A stretch of 64,000 bases of DNA, from the NCBI RefSeq assembly GCF_019399895.1, contig NC_091888.1, positions 1,334,501 through 1,398,500 on the forward strand, read 5' to 3'. The first letter of the stretch is position 1. Every line of letters begins with the position of its first letter. Both the position numbers and the translations under genes were made by a program. Below the pieces are notes generated by a model. It was given only the letters and a program-made list of their open reading frames with translations. It made no database searches and was not told the origin of the DNA. Source of the DNA: Cardiocondyla obscurior. Its lineage: Eukaryota > Arthropoda > Insecta > Hymenoptera > Formicidae. Below, piece after piece: positions 27,401 to 42,400 of this stretch.

Positions 27401-30400
27401 CAATCTCTGAAACTATACGGTACTACTCGCACGGCTTAATTAATTTTCGACTACTATCGCCGAGTTCAAATTTGATGCAGAAGAGAGAATATTTTATAAA
27501 ATATATAGAAGAACAAAAAGAGAAAACTCGCGCTTGTAAATTTTGTTATCAGTAGATATTCCACTCGGTATGTCTTGCTTTTGTATTTGCACATGTCGCG
27601 TTACACGCGCCTATTTTTTTTTAATATTTTTTTTTTTTTTTTAATAAAAATGCGAGACAGCATGAGTGATCGACTCCGTTTGAGCGGTTTTTTTGTATCC
27701 ATTAGTTTTATTTATTTACGCAACGAACACATTCGCATCCATCAATTACGGATGTCCCGGATTTTCCGGTTCCAAACCATTATTCTGACTGCTAATTTAG
27801 ATACGTGTATCAATTCGCTTTATCAGTCAATCAATCTGCTAAAAAGGAAAAAAAAAAATATATATATATCTTTAAAATATGCACGTACATCGTCACTGCA
27901 TTATTTTACTGTCGCAAAACAGAGTCGATAATTACATGCCGATAATTTCGCGCTTTCATCGTTGATACGCTCTCGGTGATTTCAACTTTTAATTAACTAA
28001 GCAATCTGATAATTTAGATAATAATAATGTGCTTTGTTATTATCGGGAACGGTCATTGATTAACAATAGAAGTGACAAAATGCGCGCTAATTGGCTTAAT
28101 AAAATGGTCGGCGAGATGTAAATGGAATGTTGATACGATCACGTCGTATATTATAACTGCTTGCGTGGATCAATATGTTTATCGCAGTTTATTATTAACT
28201 GTCGGTCCGGCTGCAAGTTCGTGCCCGGCGTCATCACAATACAACCGGTAAATATTGTTACTATGAAACGATTGGTAAATAAATTACTCGCGTGTTAATA
28301 CGAAAACGCGAGAGGTGTATCACGGGTGGCCAGTAAATTATTACACGAATTACGAAAGCATTTATATCATTTTACGCGCCGAGAGTTTCGCGAAATTTTC
28401 TAAAATGTCATGCGTGTAATTTTTTCAATTAAAAAAAATGTGAAATTTGTTCGGTGTACACGCAGTAAAATGTTTGAAATACTCCAGGTTGTAAGTTGCG
28501 CGGATATATTTTGGTTGCTTTTGTGAGAAATTTACGACTGCTTTTGTGTTAGCATTGAGGTTTCGAATAAATGCATACATATGAAGATTATAGGTATGAG
28601 CTTTTCAGTAATAAAAATTTATTTGAAGTATAGCGTAGTTATGTGATGCATTATATCATTTTTATACGAATTTACCCTTGCTCTTTTTTTCTTTCTTTTT
28701 TTTTTTTTTGCCATTATCACTTTTTTATACCCGTTACTATATTCATATTGATTTATCTACAAGCGCTTACATTTGTGAAATTATTCAACTTGGTGAATGG
28801 CGAATATCTCGGCTCAACCTTGGCTTCATTAGTCTCCTTCTGTCCTTTGGTATTCCAAACCCTAAATTAATTTTAATCACTTGGCACGGTCGTCTTATCG
28901 ACCGGGCGCGAAACCTCTCGCCGCGTTATCGTGTCGCAGTGACGACGGGCGGTGGCGAAATTTTCGTCTCGCTTCCGCAAATGAATTTCCCTCTGTTTTC
29001 GTCCCTGGTAAAACGTTGGTATGGTACAACCCTCAGTGAAATACACACCGCGCCATTACGAGTGTTAACAGAGTGCGCCGAGGGAAACCAAAGAGGAAAA
29101 CAGACAGAGAAACCGAGAGGGTAAACGGTGGAAGGACGACAGTTGGGGAAGACTGGAATCTGAATTCAGTGCACGGCTCTCCGTTTCGTTATACTAATGG
29201 TGTTGTGTTCCCTTTTCTCCGCTCATTTTATTCGCCGTGATTCTTCGCGACCAACCGCAATCGCAGTCAGCTTCACTCGAGCGTAATTCGTGTAACTGGT
29301 CTCGCGCTGACGAACTTCCTTCGGACCCGTCGCAATTCATCGTTTGCATTGCGCAATTTTTTTTTTTCGCTCGCGGTTAACCGAGAAATTTGGACATGTG
29401 CGCACTGGCCTGGGAGAGCGAAATTAGTGCCCGGGAAGAAATTTACCCAGGGTGACGAGGTTCGTTTCCTAGATGTGTTTTTCAGGTCGTAGCTAGGGGT
29501 AATTCCTTTGAGCCGCGACCTCACGTCGTCTCGTATGTAGCACGAGATTCTAATTGTACAAACTCGTTCTTGACATTGCACGCCCGCGTGCATCTCACTT
29601 AAAACATCGCTTACACTAATGAGGTAATAGAGAATCAGTCTATTCAAATCTATCGCGAAGCCGATCAGATATACGTTTTCCAAGATACGATCGCGTGCAA
29701 TTACGCTTCTCAAATAATTAAAACGGACAGCGGTCGAACTAATTTTTTTCAATACTACTTTAAATTGTCAAATAAATATGGAATACGAATGCAGAGAGCC
29801 GCGGGACGTCGATTTCAACGAGTCACTTGCGGAAGTGGATGTCCACTGGTGAACGTAACAATTTGTAATTTGTTAATTATCTGGAGATTGTGTCGTCTCT
29901 CGCGCCGTGCGTTATATATATTTTTTTTCCTCCCCTCCCGGGATTATCAGATCACGCAACCGCGTATAGTGAATTACGCGCTCTGACCCTAAAAGGTCAC
30001 CATTTGGTCGTGCCATATGCTTGTCGCAGCGATGCATGCATCACAAACTGCAACGAACGGTGAGTGTCAGAATTGTCGTACCACTGGGATATGTCAGTCA
30101 CATGTAATTCAATCCAACGTCGACTGTGTATCGTTCAACTTTCGAGTTTTGATAAATAAAACGCGACAAACGTGGGAGTAACTAACGATGGCTCCGATAT
30201 TTAGCGAACAGCATTGCGCGGCAAATTAACGAGTTCGACGCTGATAACGTTCAAAAGAACGAATATTGTGTATCTGCCGTTTTTCTTTTTTTTTTTTTTT
30301 TTTTTTTTTTAATCCGTAATGACACGAAAGGTAAACATTTATTCTTCGATTCTTCATTGTGATTATTTGTAATGCCAAAAGGATTCTCAAACAATACTTG

Positions 30401-33400
30401 TCGTAATTAAAAAGCACGGTATTCTACTGTCATAAATCCTAATAAAAAAATAAATATATAAATAAAATTAATTTACCGGAAACTTTCAGCTCGCGCGTTC
30501 AATTATTTTAGCTGTCGATTCCTCGTTTAGTCCAAGTGAAAACGTAATAACTTACACGTTCTCCAATACAAACCGGTTAATTGTCGCAGCGCGAACATTC
30601 GCAGCGCTGTCGTCAATAGTTTCTAGCGGTGGCCACTACCTCGAGAATAATAATTCACCTAACTCCTGTCGTCCGCAATTACTTGCGCATCGTGGAATTG
30701 CAAGTAATGCATTATGCACGAGTCCGACGCATTTAGCTTCGTAAGGAAGTTCCATTATTTATCTCCGCGACGTAACAGGATTCATCATTGGCTTGCTTGT
30801 ACTAAACGCGATATTAATAGCCTTGTAAAACTGCAGTTACAGAACGTGTCTAATAAAAGTTGCGACGGCGCCGACTGCATAAGCAAATACCCTTGCAAAC
30901 GATCAAGATATTTCAACGTGATTGCTCATCCGCTTTCGCGACTTATATGGATTTTCTCAGCATCTAGCGCAAGCGAACTTCACACGTGTTACGTATATTT
31001 GTCATTTAATATTTTAGACCGACGCGCCTTTTTAAAACGAGAAAAGAACCCGCGTCTTTAATTATAAATAAATCCACGAGAGCCTCAACTACCACGCAAC
31101 GGAAAACAGTTTACGTTACTTCCATTTATTTTTATTACGCGTAGGATTATCGTAATTCCAGATTTTGCCTGCCTTTAAATCGAAAAGAAGACAAAAGGCA
31201 AGTGCGACGCTTCCGGGATATATTACAAATGTAATGTTGTAATGCGTTGAGCATTAATCTCGCTTCCATAAAAATCTGCCGCAACGAATAACCAACGCGC
31301 GACGTGATTCGCGCCAAACGCGACATTAATATCCCTGTGAAGTTACCGGTCACGATGATTCTAATAAAAGTTACAACCGTATCGTTTTCGCGCGAGTTCC
31401 GTTATGCGGTTTTACCGTGAGATATTATTCGAATACGCTCGTTTAACCATCGCGGATCTGGTTCGGACGCGATCGCAAATCTATGTCGCAAGTAAATCGC
31501 ACTTTGGTTTTACTTGGGTTTATTCTCTTTTATCTTCCCATAAATTGTCGCTATTCCGAATTACCATTGCATTTTGATAATTTTTTATAAAAAAAAAAAC
31601 AATACGGAATTAAAAGTGCCTTGTCACATTTGATAGTAATAATTTTTTGCGAAAATAGGGATCAGAATGCACGAGATGTACACGACTCCTTACGAAATGA
31701 AGATTTCGTACTCTATTTCATTTTATTACGTTCATCGAGATACTATTTCTATGCAGTAAATGTTGGAAGATGTAACACAGAAGCTTTCATTATAAAACTT
31801 ACGGCCGCGTCCCTTTTCAGAATATTTCACTGAAAATAATATTGCTTCATTTTCCTGCGCGCATATGTATCCGCATAAATGCTACGAACAAAGCGAGCCT
31901 GATTATCTTTCACGAGTATTTCTACATTTATTATACCTAATAAAAATATCAGAGCTCTCACATTTTGAAAAATGATGAAAGCTTAAGAGATGAGTTGCGG
32001 AAATATAACTTAACATTGTCCTTAAAAATAAAAAAAATAATTGTTTTGCGACATACACGTTATATATTTATATCTCTTACGCGATGAAAAATATGAACAA
32101 AACTTCCCATATTCAATGCCTTTGTTTTAAATACGTGTTAGAAAAAAATTTTTTTTTTAATATACAAATGCGCGGACAAAGATAAAAGTAATTAACTACG
32201 CAACTAATTAAGTAGCCGCTTTCTTTCGTAATAACGTGTCACGCAATCCAACTAAACTAAAAAAGTCGCACTTTAATCAGTCATGAAAATAGTCAGTATC
32301 GTTCGTGGCAACCCGATACTCATGTGCAAACGGTAATACGTTCAGCAACGCACACTTGGTCAAGGCACATGTTTGTTCAGTGAAACTAAATTGAACTCTG
32401 GTTCCTGCATTTTGCACTCACCGGAAAAGTATCCGAGTTACTACTAGGATTTAGAATATATATACATATATACATATGTAATAGAACGTCCAGAACTATG
32501 GGTCACCATCTGGTGTAATGCCTTCGTACGAAACTCTGCGTGGTAAGCTAGTGATTAATTTAACGCGTTTAAGTATGTGGTTAATTACAAGGGAAAATAA
32601 AACTTGACATTTTATAGATACAATTTATGAATTTATCTCGTAGTTCTGCGTATAAGTAAATTACGTTAAGAAACGCATTGTAATACATCAATTTAAGTTT
32701 AAATATAGGAGAAATATTTCAATTTTTATTTAAATAGCACGTAAAGGAAGAATAGTTAATGTACGATGTAAACTTGATATATCTATCTACGCTATAGTAA
32801 ATTAAATAAGCCTCACCAAAAATTGTAACGTGGCTGAAAATTATATTACACAAATGAAAAATTACAACATTTATATACGCACAAAGAGAAGCGCTGAATA
32901 CGAACAGAATAATTGCGTGGGGCTCTTTACGAAGTACTGAATCTTTAAATCCACATTTGTATGCGCTCTCGGTTGGCGTTTTTTTTTTCCTTTTCTTTTT
33001 TTTTTCTTTTCTTTTTTTTATTTTACTGCCGTACGCAGAGAGAAAATGAAAGAAGCAGCGAAAATTGGAGTAAGGCTCGAGACGAAGGAAAGATATTCCG
33101 GGGACGTAAATTCCTTGGACTTTAACTTAAAATTTACAACATTCCCGTCCCTAAATTATTGTCCTCGAGCTCCCTAAAGATCGCCCGTTAAGCAAAGACC
33201 TCTGAGTCGGGCAATTAATATTTGACCGCGGTAACCTTCGATTACTTTGCAAAGACCCCTCGGAAAGGACTTGTTCCGTGACGAAACCTATCAATTTCCC
33301 CCGACCGTCTGGTCGGGTCACAATCACGACCTGCGAACGATCGATTTAAAAGTTCTACCTTGCCATCTATCGACGATAAATCACCAGACGCATTTAGAGT

Positions 33401-36400
33401 TGCACTGGTAATGCAAATATGACTACTCGCGATCGTCGCGCGGCCGTAATCACGATAAAAGTTTGAAATACACGAGGGATTTGATAACGCAACTGTGTTT
33501 ATCCTGATTATTTCCATAATGAAATTTTACTTATGGATCCGATAAAAATTCATAAAAAGCTGCTTAAGTAAAAAAAAATTTTTTGTTTTTTCCTTTTTTT
33601 TTTTTTTTAATTAAAAGACTTAGCAATTTTATTAAAACCGAGAATATTAAAATGTCTGCGAAAAATATATTTTAGACCTCGCAACAAGCAAATTTAAATT
33701 GTGTTATAAAAAAGAATTGTAGCAAGAGATTTTCTGCATAAATTTCTTTTACAATGCCACATCAAACCGTCCAAACGTTCATTTTGTAAACGTTTTTTCG
33801 TTCATCTATAAGCATACGTTACCTTGTTCCTTTTTTTTTTATTTTACAATGGAAAAATTTCCACTGGTAATAATAAATCAAATCTTTTTCGATGGCAATA
33901 GCCGCAAGGCACCGATAATATCAGAATTGTCGGGATCACGGGCGGTCATTTATACAGAGGGTTGCGCGCTATTGACCAATCATGGATGTCGATTGGATGT
34001 GACATCATAAAAAGCACAGAAGCGAGGCAGCACTTATGGCTCACGGAAAATTGTCCATCAGCCCGAATGAGAGATACCCGCGGATGGGAGGCAGAATCTA
34101 CGTCATTTTGATGCAGGAAAAAAATGGGACAAATTTTAGGAACAACGTCAGGCAAAATCTCACCCTCGTAACGTAAATTTCATTCGTCCGCGAAAGAAGA
34201 GGTAGGCGATATTAAAAACAGAATAATTAAATGTTTGCTATTCGTAAAATTCCTAAAAATTTCACATTTGTTTCGCACCGTTAAATAATAAAAAGAAAAA
34301 AAGTATTTCGTGCATTTAAATATGTTTTGCAACTGAGAGAGAAAAAAGAAGTACACGTGGTGTGTATGAAGTTCGCAAATGCGCCGTTATTGCCGCAAGA
34401 AGTCCAAAAGGTCAGTACGAAATGTAAGAAAATTACGAGGCTATAGCGTTTTACAGGGATAAATCTTGAAAGATTAATGCGGCAACCGAAGAATATTTCG
34501 CGGAATCTGCTCAATCCTGCCGCCCGCTAACGTTTGTCGTGCGAACGGAATACCTGACGAAGCCCGAGACTCACGTTTTTCCTCCCGTCACTTCCGTAGC
34601 TTGCTTCTATACCCGAGTAAAGCCGAAGATGCAAATTTGTTATCAAGTTTGTCTTGCAGTATACATATTATCATGCGATATATTTATAATTACGCGATAA
34701 ATACACACGCGCATAATATTGAGTGTATGTATCGTAAACTTCTGCATAATTTTAGCCAGCCGTGTGTACGCGTAAATATTTTTTAATGAAACACTGCCAT
34801 TGTTGTCGAAGCTAACGTAATTTACATACGCTTTTCGCAAACCTCGATCATTAAATTCTTTTTTTTTTTTTTTTCTTTTCTGCCTCTAAAATAAACGATA
34901 TACATTACCTTCGTATCAACCGAAAACATAAGTCTGGGAGTGAAGTCGTCGACGTGGGACAATAAAACGCTTCCGTCCGGTTAAGTGAAAAGACATTACG
35001 CGTTACGTATGCGAGCGGAGTAAGCGCGGAAGGTGAGAAACTCGCGGTCGACGGTAAGACGTCTGAGGTAAGATCGACGCGGGGGCTTTGTAGACGGTCA
35101 CCGATACCTTTGTCGCGCCGTGCATGTACGAACATAGGCGAGTGCATTTTCTCGTGCAAGCGAACATCGCCCCGCGGGCGGAATGTCACGTCGCCGTGTC
35201 GACCGCGCGGCGACAAAGGCGTTTCCCACGAGAGACCGACGGTGCTTTACACTTTTACGATTTTACGTGAACTCGGAATGCGATCTCTCGAGAGATCCCC
35301 GGGCCAGTTGCGCCGACCGAGTCGGTTAACGACGTCAATTTGGGTCGTGCGTCGTCACGTTAATGCGACAAGCGTGTTAATCGGTCTGAAAAGTGACGTC
35401 GCTAATCGCTCCCCCGAATCCGGAGGTTTAATATGCAGAGCGGGTCCCTCTAATGGCGCGGCGACTTCAATAGGTGCGGGCAATTTCTGACGCGATTTTT
35501 ATTTCTGCGGCAGATCGAACGGAAATATTCGCGAATTACATTTCGACTTACTTTATGTTACAGAGAAAGTCTATTGAAAATAGCTTCGGTACGCCTGTAT
35601 ATACGTATTATTGAACCAGTTGTTCCGCCGATTGATTGATACGTGACGCAGAAACTAATGCGCGAAGCTGCAGTATCGTGAAATGCACTCGCGGCAAGAA
35701 GCGTCGTCGTGCCATCACGTCATGGTCGCATACACGGAATGAAGCCGGTGCTATTTCTGATCGATCTTGACGTCGCCGTCGATCGACGTTTGATTTATTC
35801 GTAATTTCGAGTAATACGAAAGGTATCATCGTCTTCATGCCCGAGACTACCCGAGTGAAAATTGAGCCTAACCGCTATCTAATGACTACATCTAGTCAAT
35901 TCGAGATTTATCTCGTGGCTGTCTGGCAAAACTTTCCAGCACCGAGCTAGAGAAATGTAACGATCAAAACGTCTGAGAAACTAGACAATTATTGATGGCT
36001 AATATCGAGGTAGAAAAGCTAGATATTTAAACGTGTTATTTTTCAACTTCTTTTTTTTTATTTTCTTTTTTTTTAATGAAAAATTGGCGAGGAAAGAAAT
36101 TATTCCGGCAATTAAAAAGTAATGCTAAATGCATCGTACGCAGGTAGTTACATTTCCTAACGAGCGATATTGAATAATAAAACAAAACAGGAACAGACAA
36201 TGCGGAAATGCGCTTATAAGTACGGAACTACTCCTAAATACGATGAAATTTACAATGAGGCTATTAACAGACACGCGAATATGGTTATACGATTATGAAC
36301 ATAATTGCCTTCTCACGAATTAATAACGATAGGCCATTAACCCTCTTCATCCGGTTTGCCAGCCGATTTTCGTGACTAATATCGATTCTTCTAAGTATGC

Positions 36401-39400
36401 CCCGCTGCTATACGTACAAACTATTCGAGTTAAATGGAGTTGAGAATAGCGAAGAATATATCGACTTGGAGGCGATATCGATCGGACAAGACACGCGTTG
36501 AAACCGGGGCTGTTTAATACATACAGCCGCATTCTCTCCGAAACTTGCCCTAGATATCGATATAGGTCGGGTCACCTCTACCTACACTACCGTTTACGTT
36601 GAAGGGGTACCCTGGATAACTGCAGAGCGCGTTGCGTATTGGTTTTAGCCGCGGTGCAGAACGTGCTTACATACGAAACTCTATCGGCCGTTATGCACCA
36701 ATATCGAATTCATCATGTATCCAATTTGCATCTCTGGCCGGTGTAACGTCGATGCCGGTGGATCCCCGTCACGTAGTAAAATATTTAAGAACGATTTGCG
36801 ACAATAAATGTCATTTAATTCCGCGATCGGCGCGATCGGTTTGCATTATTGCTCATCGTCACGGCTACACGTCATCTCTCTCCACGGTATTTTCAATAAT
36901 CAGTTTTAATGAGCATAAAATAGCGATGTCACTGTTAAGCGTAAGGTAATCGCGCACGCAATTAACACGAGAGTGGATAAAGCTATAAATTGCACGCGTT
37001 TATATGCGCGTTCCAATATATACGCGGTGATCAACGTCGATCCCTCGCCGCGCAGTCGTATTATTTTGAGTCGCGCTAATATCTCAAACGAATTAGACGT
37101 GAAAAAAAAAAAACACTCACCTCCGAATTGCAGATTTTGTATCTGGTGGTCCAAACTTTCCCCTTGCACGGTCTGCGTCTGCATCGGCGTTGCTGTCGCG
37201 AGATTCCGCCACCGCAGGTTCTAAAAAAAAAAAAACCAAGGCAATTTGTTAAAAATTAAATACAACGACTTTCTTTTTCACCGCGTTTCGACCGGGTGTC
37301 TGTCTTAGGCGCGCTCATTCAATAAACTTTTCATAATCAAGGTACGCTGGAATCGTCAAGAGTTTAATTGCATTTCACTACTGCGTATCGTCGCGACGCA
37401 GTTAGTTAATTTAATTTACTACTTTACGCTAATTTCATGAGCGATCTTTATTCGTTGGAAATTGCAGTACCTCGGCAAGTAAAAGTTGACCCCGCTCAGA
37501 AGTGCAAAATACATTTAAATAGAAGTGTCTTTTATGATTTAAAGCGCTTTCGCCAATTATGATCGCATATAAGTCACAACTTTTTTATCCAAATGGCATT
37601 AAATGCTTCCAGCAAAGTCGACTTTTGAATGTTGTAAACTATTATAGTAATTTTTTATTCATATTACGTTATTTTTATTAAATCACAGTTAAAAACTTTA
37701 TTTGTGAGATGTTCGAAAAGATAATAAAAGAAAGAAAAGTTTGGAAATTATCCTCTTTAAATCGTTTTTTATTTCCTTCTTTTTTTTTTGTACGTAATAA
37801 TATAGGATTTTACTAAAGCTTAAGTTAAATTACAATTCGTAAAAAAACGCGGTTAAGATGTCGAGAAATTTTTAGAAACGACATGAATTGTCGAGAAATA
37901 AAGGAAAATGAAGTTAATGGGAAACGCTCATTAAATATGGAAAAATGAGCGCGAACTAACTGAATATCCTTAATATAGCGGTAGGTAAACGATATTAGCG
38001 GTTACGAAGTACTGTGTATTCAATTTTTCTTTCTCTCTTCCACAATTTCTAATTATGTCTGCATGAATATCTTGCTTGTGGATTAAAACCGGCGTCGCAT
38101 TCGCCGACTATTTATGCAGTATCCGTCGATTATTAAACGGGCTGCCGATTGAATTGATCACGACTTGGTTCCGGATTTAGAAGAATTTGATATCGATTTA
38201 TCGCATTATTCTACACGGATAGTAATTATCTGCTTTGAACAATAACCGACGCATAAACAATTAGTTAATTGGAATAATAACACGTAGCATACATTATACG
38301 TGCAGATTAATTCCAATTAGCTTTGTAATCACATAAATAATATCGCGGACAGGTTCGTTTTTTTTAACTGTTTTAACTGTATAAATAATACAACGCGCGA
38401 TAGGCCTACCGTCCATTATTCGGTGATATTAATTTTACAAGTCTAATAATTAAATTATACAAAGACGGTATTATAACATAATGAGGTTGGTAATACCAGA
38501 AATTGTAATAGAGAGAAAAAGGTTCGCGACGATACGTGCAGGTGGTGTAGAAACATCAATAAGTAGAGCGCGGTAGATCACACAATAAGGTTTCCCCGAG
38601 CAAGTGCAGTTCGCAAGTTCTAAGTGTCATAAATTGCTACGTCTCCTAGTCTCTGGCCACTTCTGTATAACTGAAAAACGAGCGGTGCAAGTCGAGAACA
38701 AACTTATTGCCGGTGGTGGCCGCCAAAATGAGTTCCGGGACGCTTAACATTCTGGTTGTGTTACCGGTAGGACTCAATATTAGAACCGCACGAAACAGGC
38801 TATGAGAAATCGCGGGATTGGATCATGCCTTGCATGCGGAAAAAGGCGGAAACCTAGATCGCCCTTTTGTCGCGCGACCGCCAAACAATATGTGCCGGTA
38901 TGCGGGGACGCGATATTTCTTTTGTCGCAGAAATTTGCTTTGAAATACGATTCAGCGAGGAAATAAAAATTTTTATAAAATCACAGTTAATAATTTACCT
39001 TGTACACGGCGACCACTTCGACCACGGTGACCATTCTCCCCAGCCAACATTCTGAAACACAAAAAAAGAAATACGGATATTAATTGCTAAATTATTAAAT
39101 TATTTTTTTTATGTCAGTTATACAGTTAAGACTACTACTGTAAAAACCTCTTTCTATCTATCGAAGACTAATAACCCGTCTTAGTCATTAGTACACTCAT
39201 TTTCATACGACCTTAATTATTTCGATCTATATTTAAAATAATTTTTCTTTAATGGCGTTTTGTCCAGACGTTATCTTTTAACGCGCTGGTGCCATTGCCC
39301 CTTTTCCCCGTTACAAGCCTCTGTCCCCTATTGTTAGACTTTTATTTTGCTCGTAAATATGTCATCCTAGCCGACTACTAACAGTAATCGGCGTCTATAA

Positions 39401-42400
39401 TGGTTTCCTCTCTGCAACATAAAACGCGCTTCAGACTTTGTGACGCCTATGCACATCGATCGCTTCATTCCGACCGGTAGATTCGCGCGCGTATAAACGT
39501 GATAAAAATTTGACCGGTCGTTGGAATTCTCGGCACGTCATCTTGTCTGGGCCAAACAGATTTCAAAAAATTCACTTTTGCCATGTAGCCCAAAGACCGT
39601 CGTGGCGAGCTCGCACACATTCTGGTGTTACATGATAAGTAATCTACGCGTGCGTTGTATAAAAAATTATACCGACAAAATGCAAAGATATAACGAGGTC
39701 TGAGTTTATCGATATATGTTGCTGAATAGATATTTTGTTCGATTATCCTTAAATAAACTTCCTGCCTCTAACTTTTCGCCAAAACGCTTCGTAAATACCC
39801 GAGTGGAAATTTATCTAGCTAATCTGATTTTGCAGCTAGTGGTTAGATCGCACAGATTAAATATTTCTTAACTAGTGACCGTCTTCAAAAAATTAAGTTG
39901 TCATTTAAAAAAGAAAAAAAAACAAAATCTGTCTAGTATCGGTATTCTGGTCACTGTCTATCGCGGACCATGTATCTGAATAGAATCTAAATGTTTTTTC
40001 GCCGCGTACTTGTTTACTGTTTTTGGTCTGACCTTACGCAACGCTCGCTCGACTGTCGAATTCGCTGGGCAAACCGGCCGTCCGCCGCCTGCGCGTCCTC
40101 CACCTTGCGAACTTGAAACGCGAAGACTGCCGGCCGATGAAAACACACGCACGTACTAACATTACCGCGACGGTCGACTGCCGAATTCGCCGGGCGAACC
40201 GGTTCTTACCGTCCGCCGCCCGCGCGTCCTCCACCTTGCAAATTTCGAGCGCAAGGTGCCGGCCAGATAGCAATACACGCACGTACTAAACTATCGCGAC
40301 GGTCGGCGAACCCGGGATAGGTCAGGACGCGCAGCAAACTTAGCACGCGGCGGAAAACTTATAGATATCTAGCTTTTCTAGCTCGTTATTAGGTAGAAAT
40401 AATTATTTATTACCTAGTACGTTTTGAGTGTTACATTTTTGGCTCAGTGGTGGCCAGTTTTGCTAGACAGCCACGAGATGAATCACGAGTTGGCCAGCTA
40501 ATTACTATGTAACGGTGGGAATCAATTTCCACTCGGATACTTTCCGCCTAAAGATTATTAATATTAATTTCAGAAATTAATTCACGTTAGCCGATGACTT
40601 CGTTCATCGAATACACAACTAATTTTTATACGGTGCTTCACTGTCTGTGTGGTACCAGCTTGACTTTCGGTAAAAATTTTTTTTTTTTTTTTTTTTTTTT
40701 TTATCTTGAACGTAGAAGAAGCAAGAGTAAGTAACGCGCGTGAAGCCCGAGATATATGTACAATGCCCCAGTCGATATAAAAAGTAGAAGGATATATACG
40801 GATAAATTTTTCAACAAATTTTTAATTTAATTTTTAATTAGAAATTAAATGCTTAAAAAAATCATATAATTTTAAATTTTCAAAGTAAACTGATGGCATA
40901 AATCGAATATTTAGCGCTTTGGTGCAGGATAAACGACTGTATTAATATGTAAATTTATCTAATTCACATTTCTCACACTTTTTCCTCATTCGAGGCGGTT
41001 AACATCCTCACGTACGAGACGTCCCCGAGCGAGCTAAAAATTTTCAAATTTATTGAGGACTATATCAACCGCGGGTCGTTAACATATTCTCTCTCGAAAT
41101 AACGTGTGATACGAGGGAGAATATTTCTTTCGATCGATCCCGCCTCAATTTGCGCTCATTCCTTACGTAAAGTCTCCGATAATGAGTCGCTGTATCGGCT
41201 TTTTACCGAGAAAATGGATAACGATGGTGGGAGCAATTAATCCTTTTTATCCCGAGAACTCCACTTCCTTTTCCTTCTTCCTGTCAGTTTTTGTTACGCT
41301 ATCACACACACGGAGAGAACGAGAGAGCATTTCGATGTGTTACGTTAACAGTTACCGGCGCTCTTCATGAACTGTGCCGTGTGAAATTTATTTTCGCGAT
41401 GCTTCTTTCTATTTCATCCGTTTGCCCTTCTTTTACTATCCCTTTCGTTGCGCTCACCGTTCACGATTCTTAACGTAAAGAAAAAAAAAAAAAAAAACAA
41501 AACAAAAAAGAAGAAAAAACACGTTGTTGAAAGAGTGTGGAGAAAAGTAAAGTGATGGATAAGAGTAAGACTAGCGGAAGAACGGAAAGCAAAGGGCAGA
41601 ATGTAGATAAGAAGAGAAAAAGAAGGGAAACAGACGGCAGGTCAGAAGGAAATGTGGATTCGTTTCGATGGAAAAGGGACAGAAAGCTTTTAACGTGATT
41701 CTGCTCGGTTGTTTTATTCGGAATTCCGCACAATGAATAATGTCTCGGCGAATCGAACGAGCTGCGATCGTCGTAGGAAATTATTGACGCATCGATCTCG
41801 CGGGATTTGGTCCAGCGCCTAGCCACCCCCGCTCGCACGCTGTACGAGTCACTTTCAAAATTCAGACCACCATCCGTTATCCAGTTTATCTCCGATGGCT
41901 CGCAGACACAGATACTTTTTATCTGCGATCAAATAGTCGCGCTCCTATGATCGGACCACGGCAAACTAGCAACGATCTCGTAAAAGAGCAGCAAAAGACT
42001 GGAGGGTAACTGAATTTAAAATACGATACGAATGATACCGATACGGGTGCTCGTCTTAAAAGGGTGTCTGCGACGCGGTGTTCCGGTCGGCGCCGCTGCA
42101 GCTTGGATGTCATCGCCACTTGACAACGCGTCGATGCGCGTACTTATTTCCCTTGTCATTCTGATTTTCTCGAATACAAATACCGGTGGACGTTAGATAT
42201 TTTGAAAGTTTTATTTTACTTTTACCATCTACGCGAGACATTTTGCATTAAATCTATTCTTTCGAGTCTTTTAACTGCACGGAGCGTACGCACGCCGCGG
42301 AAAATGCATTCTTCGGAAAGACATATTTCAACAATGCAACTCGATGCATTGTTAAATAGCAAGGTACTAATAATGAACGAGGAGAAGACGGAATGCACTC

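Larger units (their letters stand above)
19817..37120 (-). other. Intron of 17.3 kb between TSR1 and cysteine-rich exons
   Basis: This intron has donor GTGAGT at 37120 and acceptor GATTTCAG at 19817. It is AT-rich with poly(T) runs (T20 at 21603-21622; T25 at 30286-30310). GC-richer patches at about 24600-25000 and 34900-35480 are open in several frames without recognisable domains. A transposon-like fragment lies at about 35848-36035. No nested gene is supported. Confidence 0.7.
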
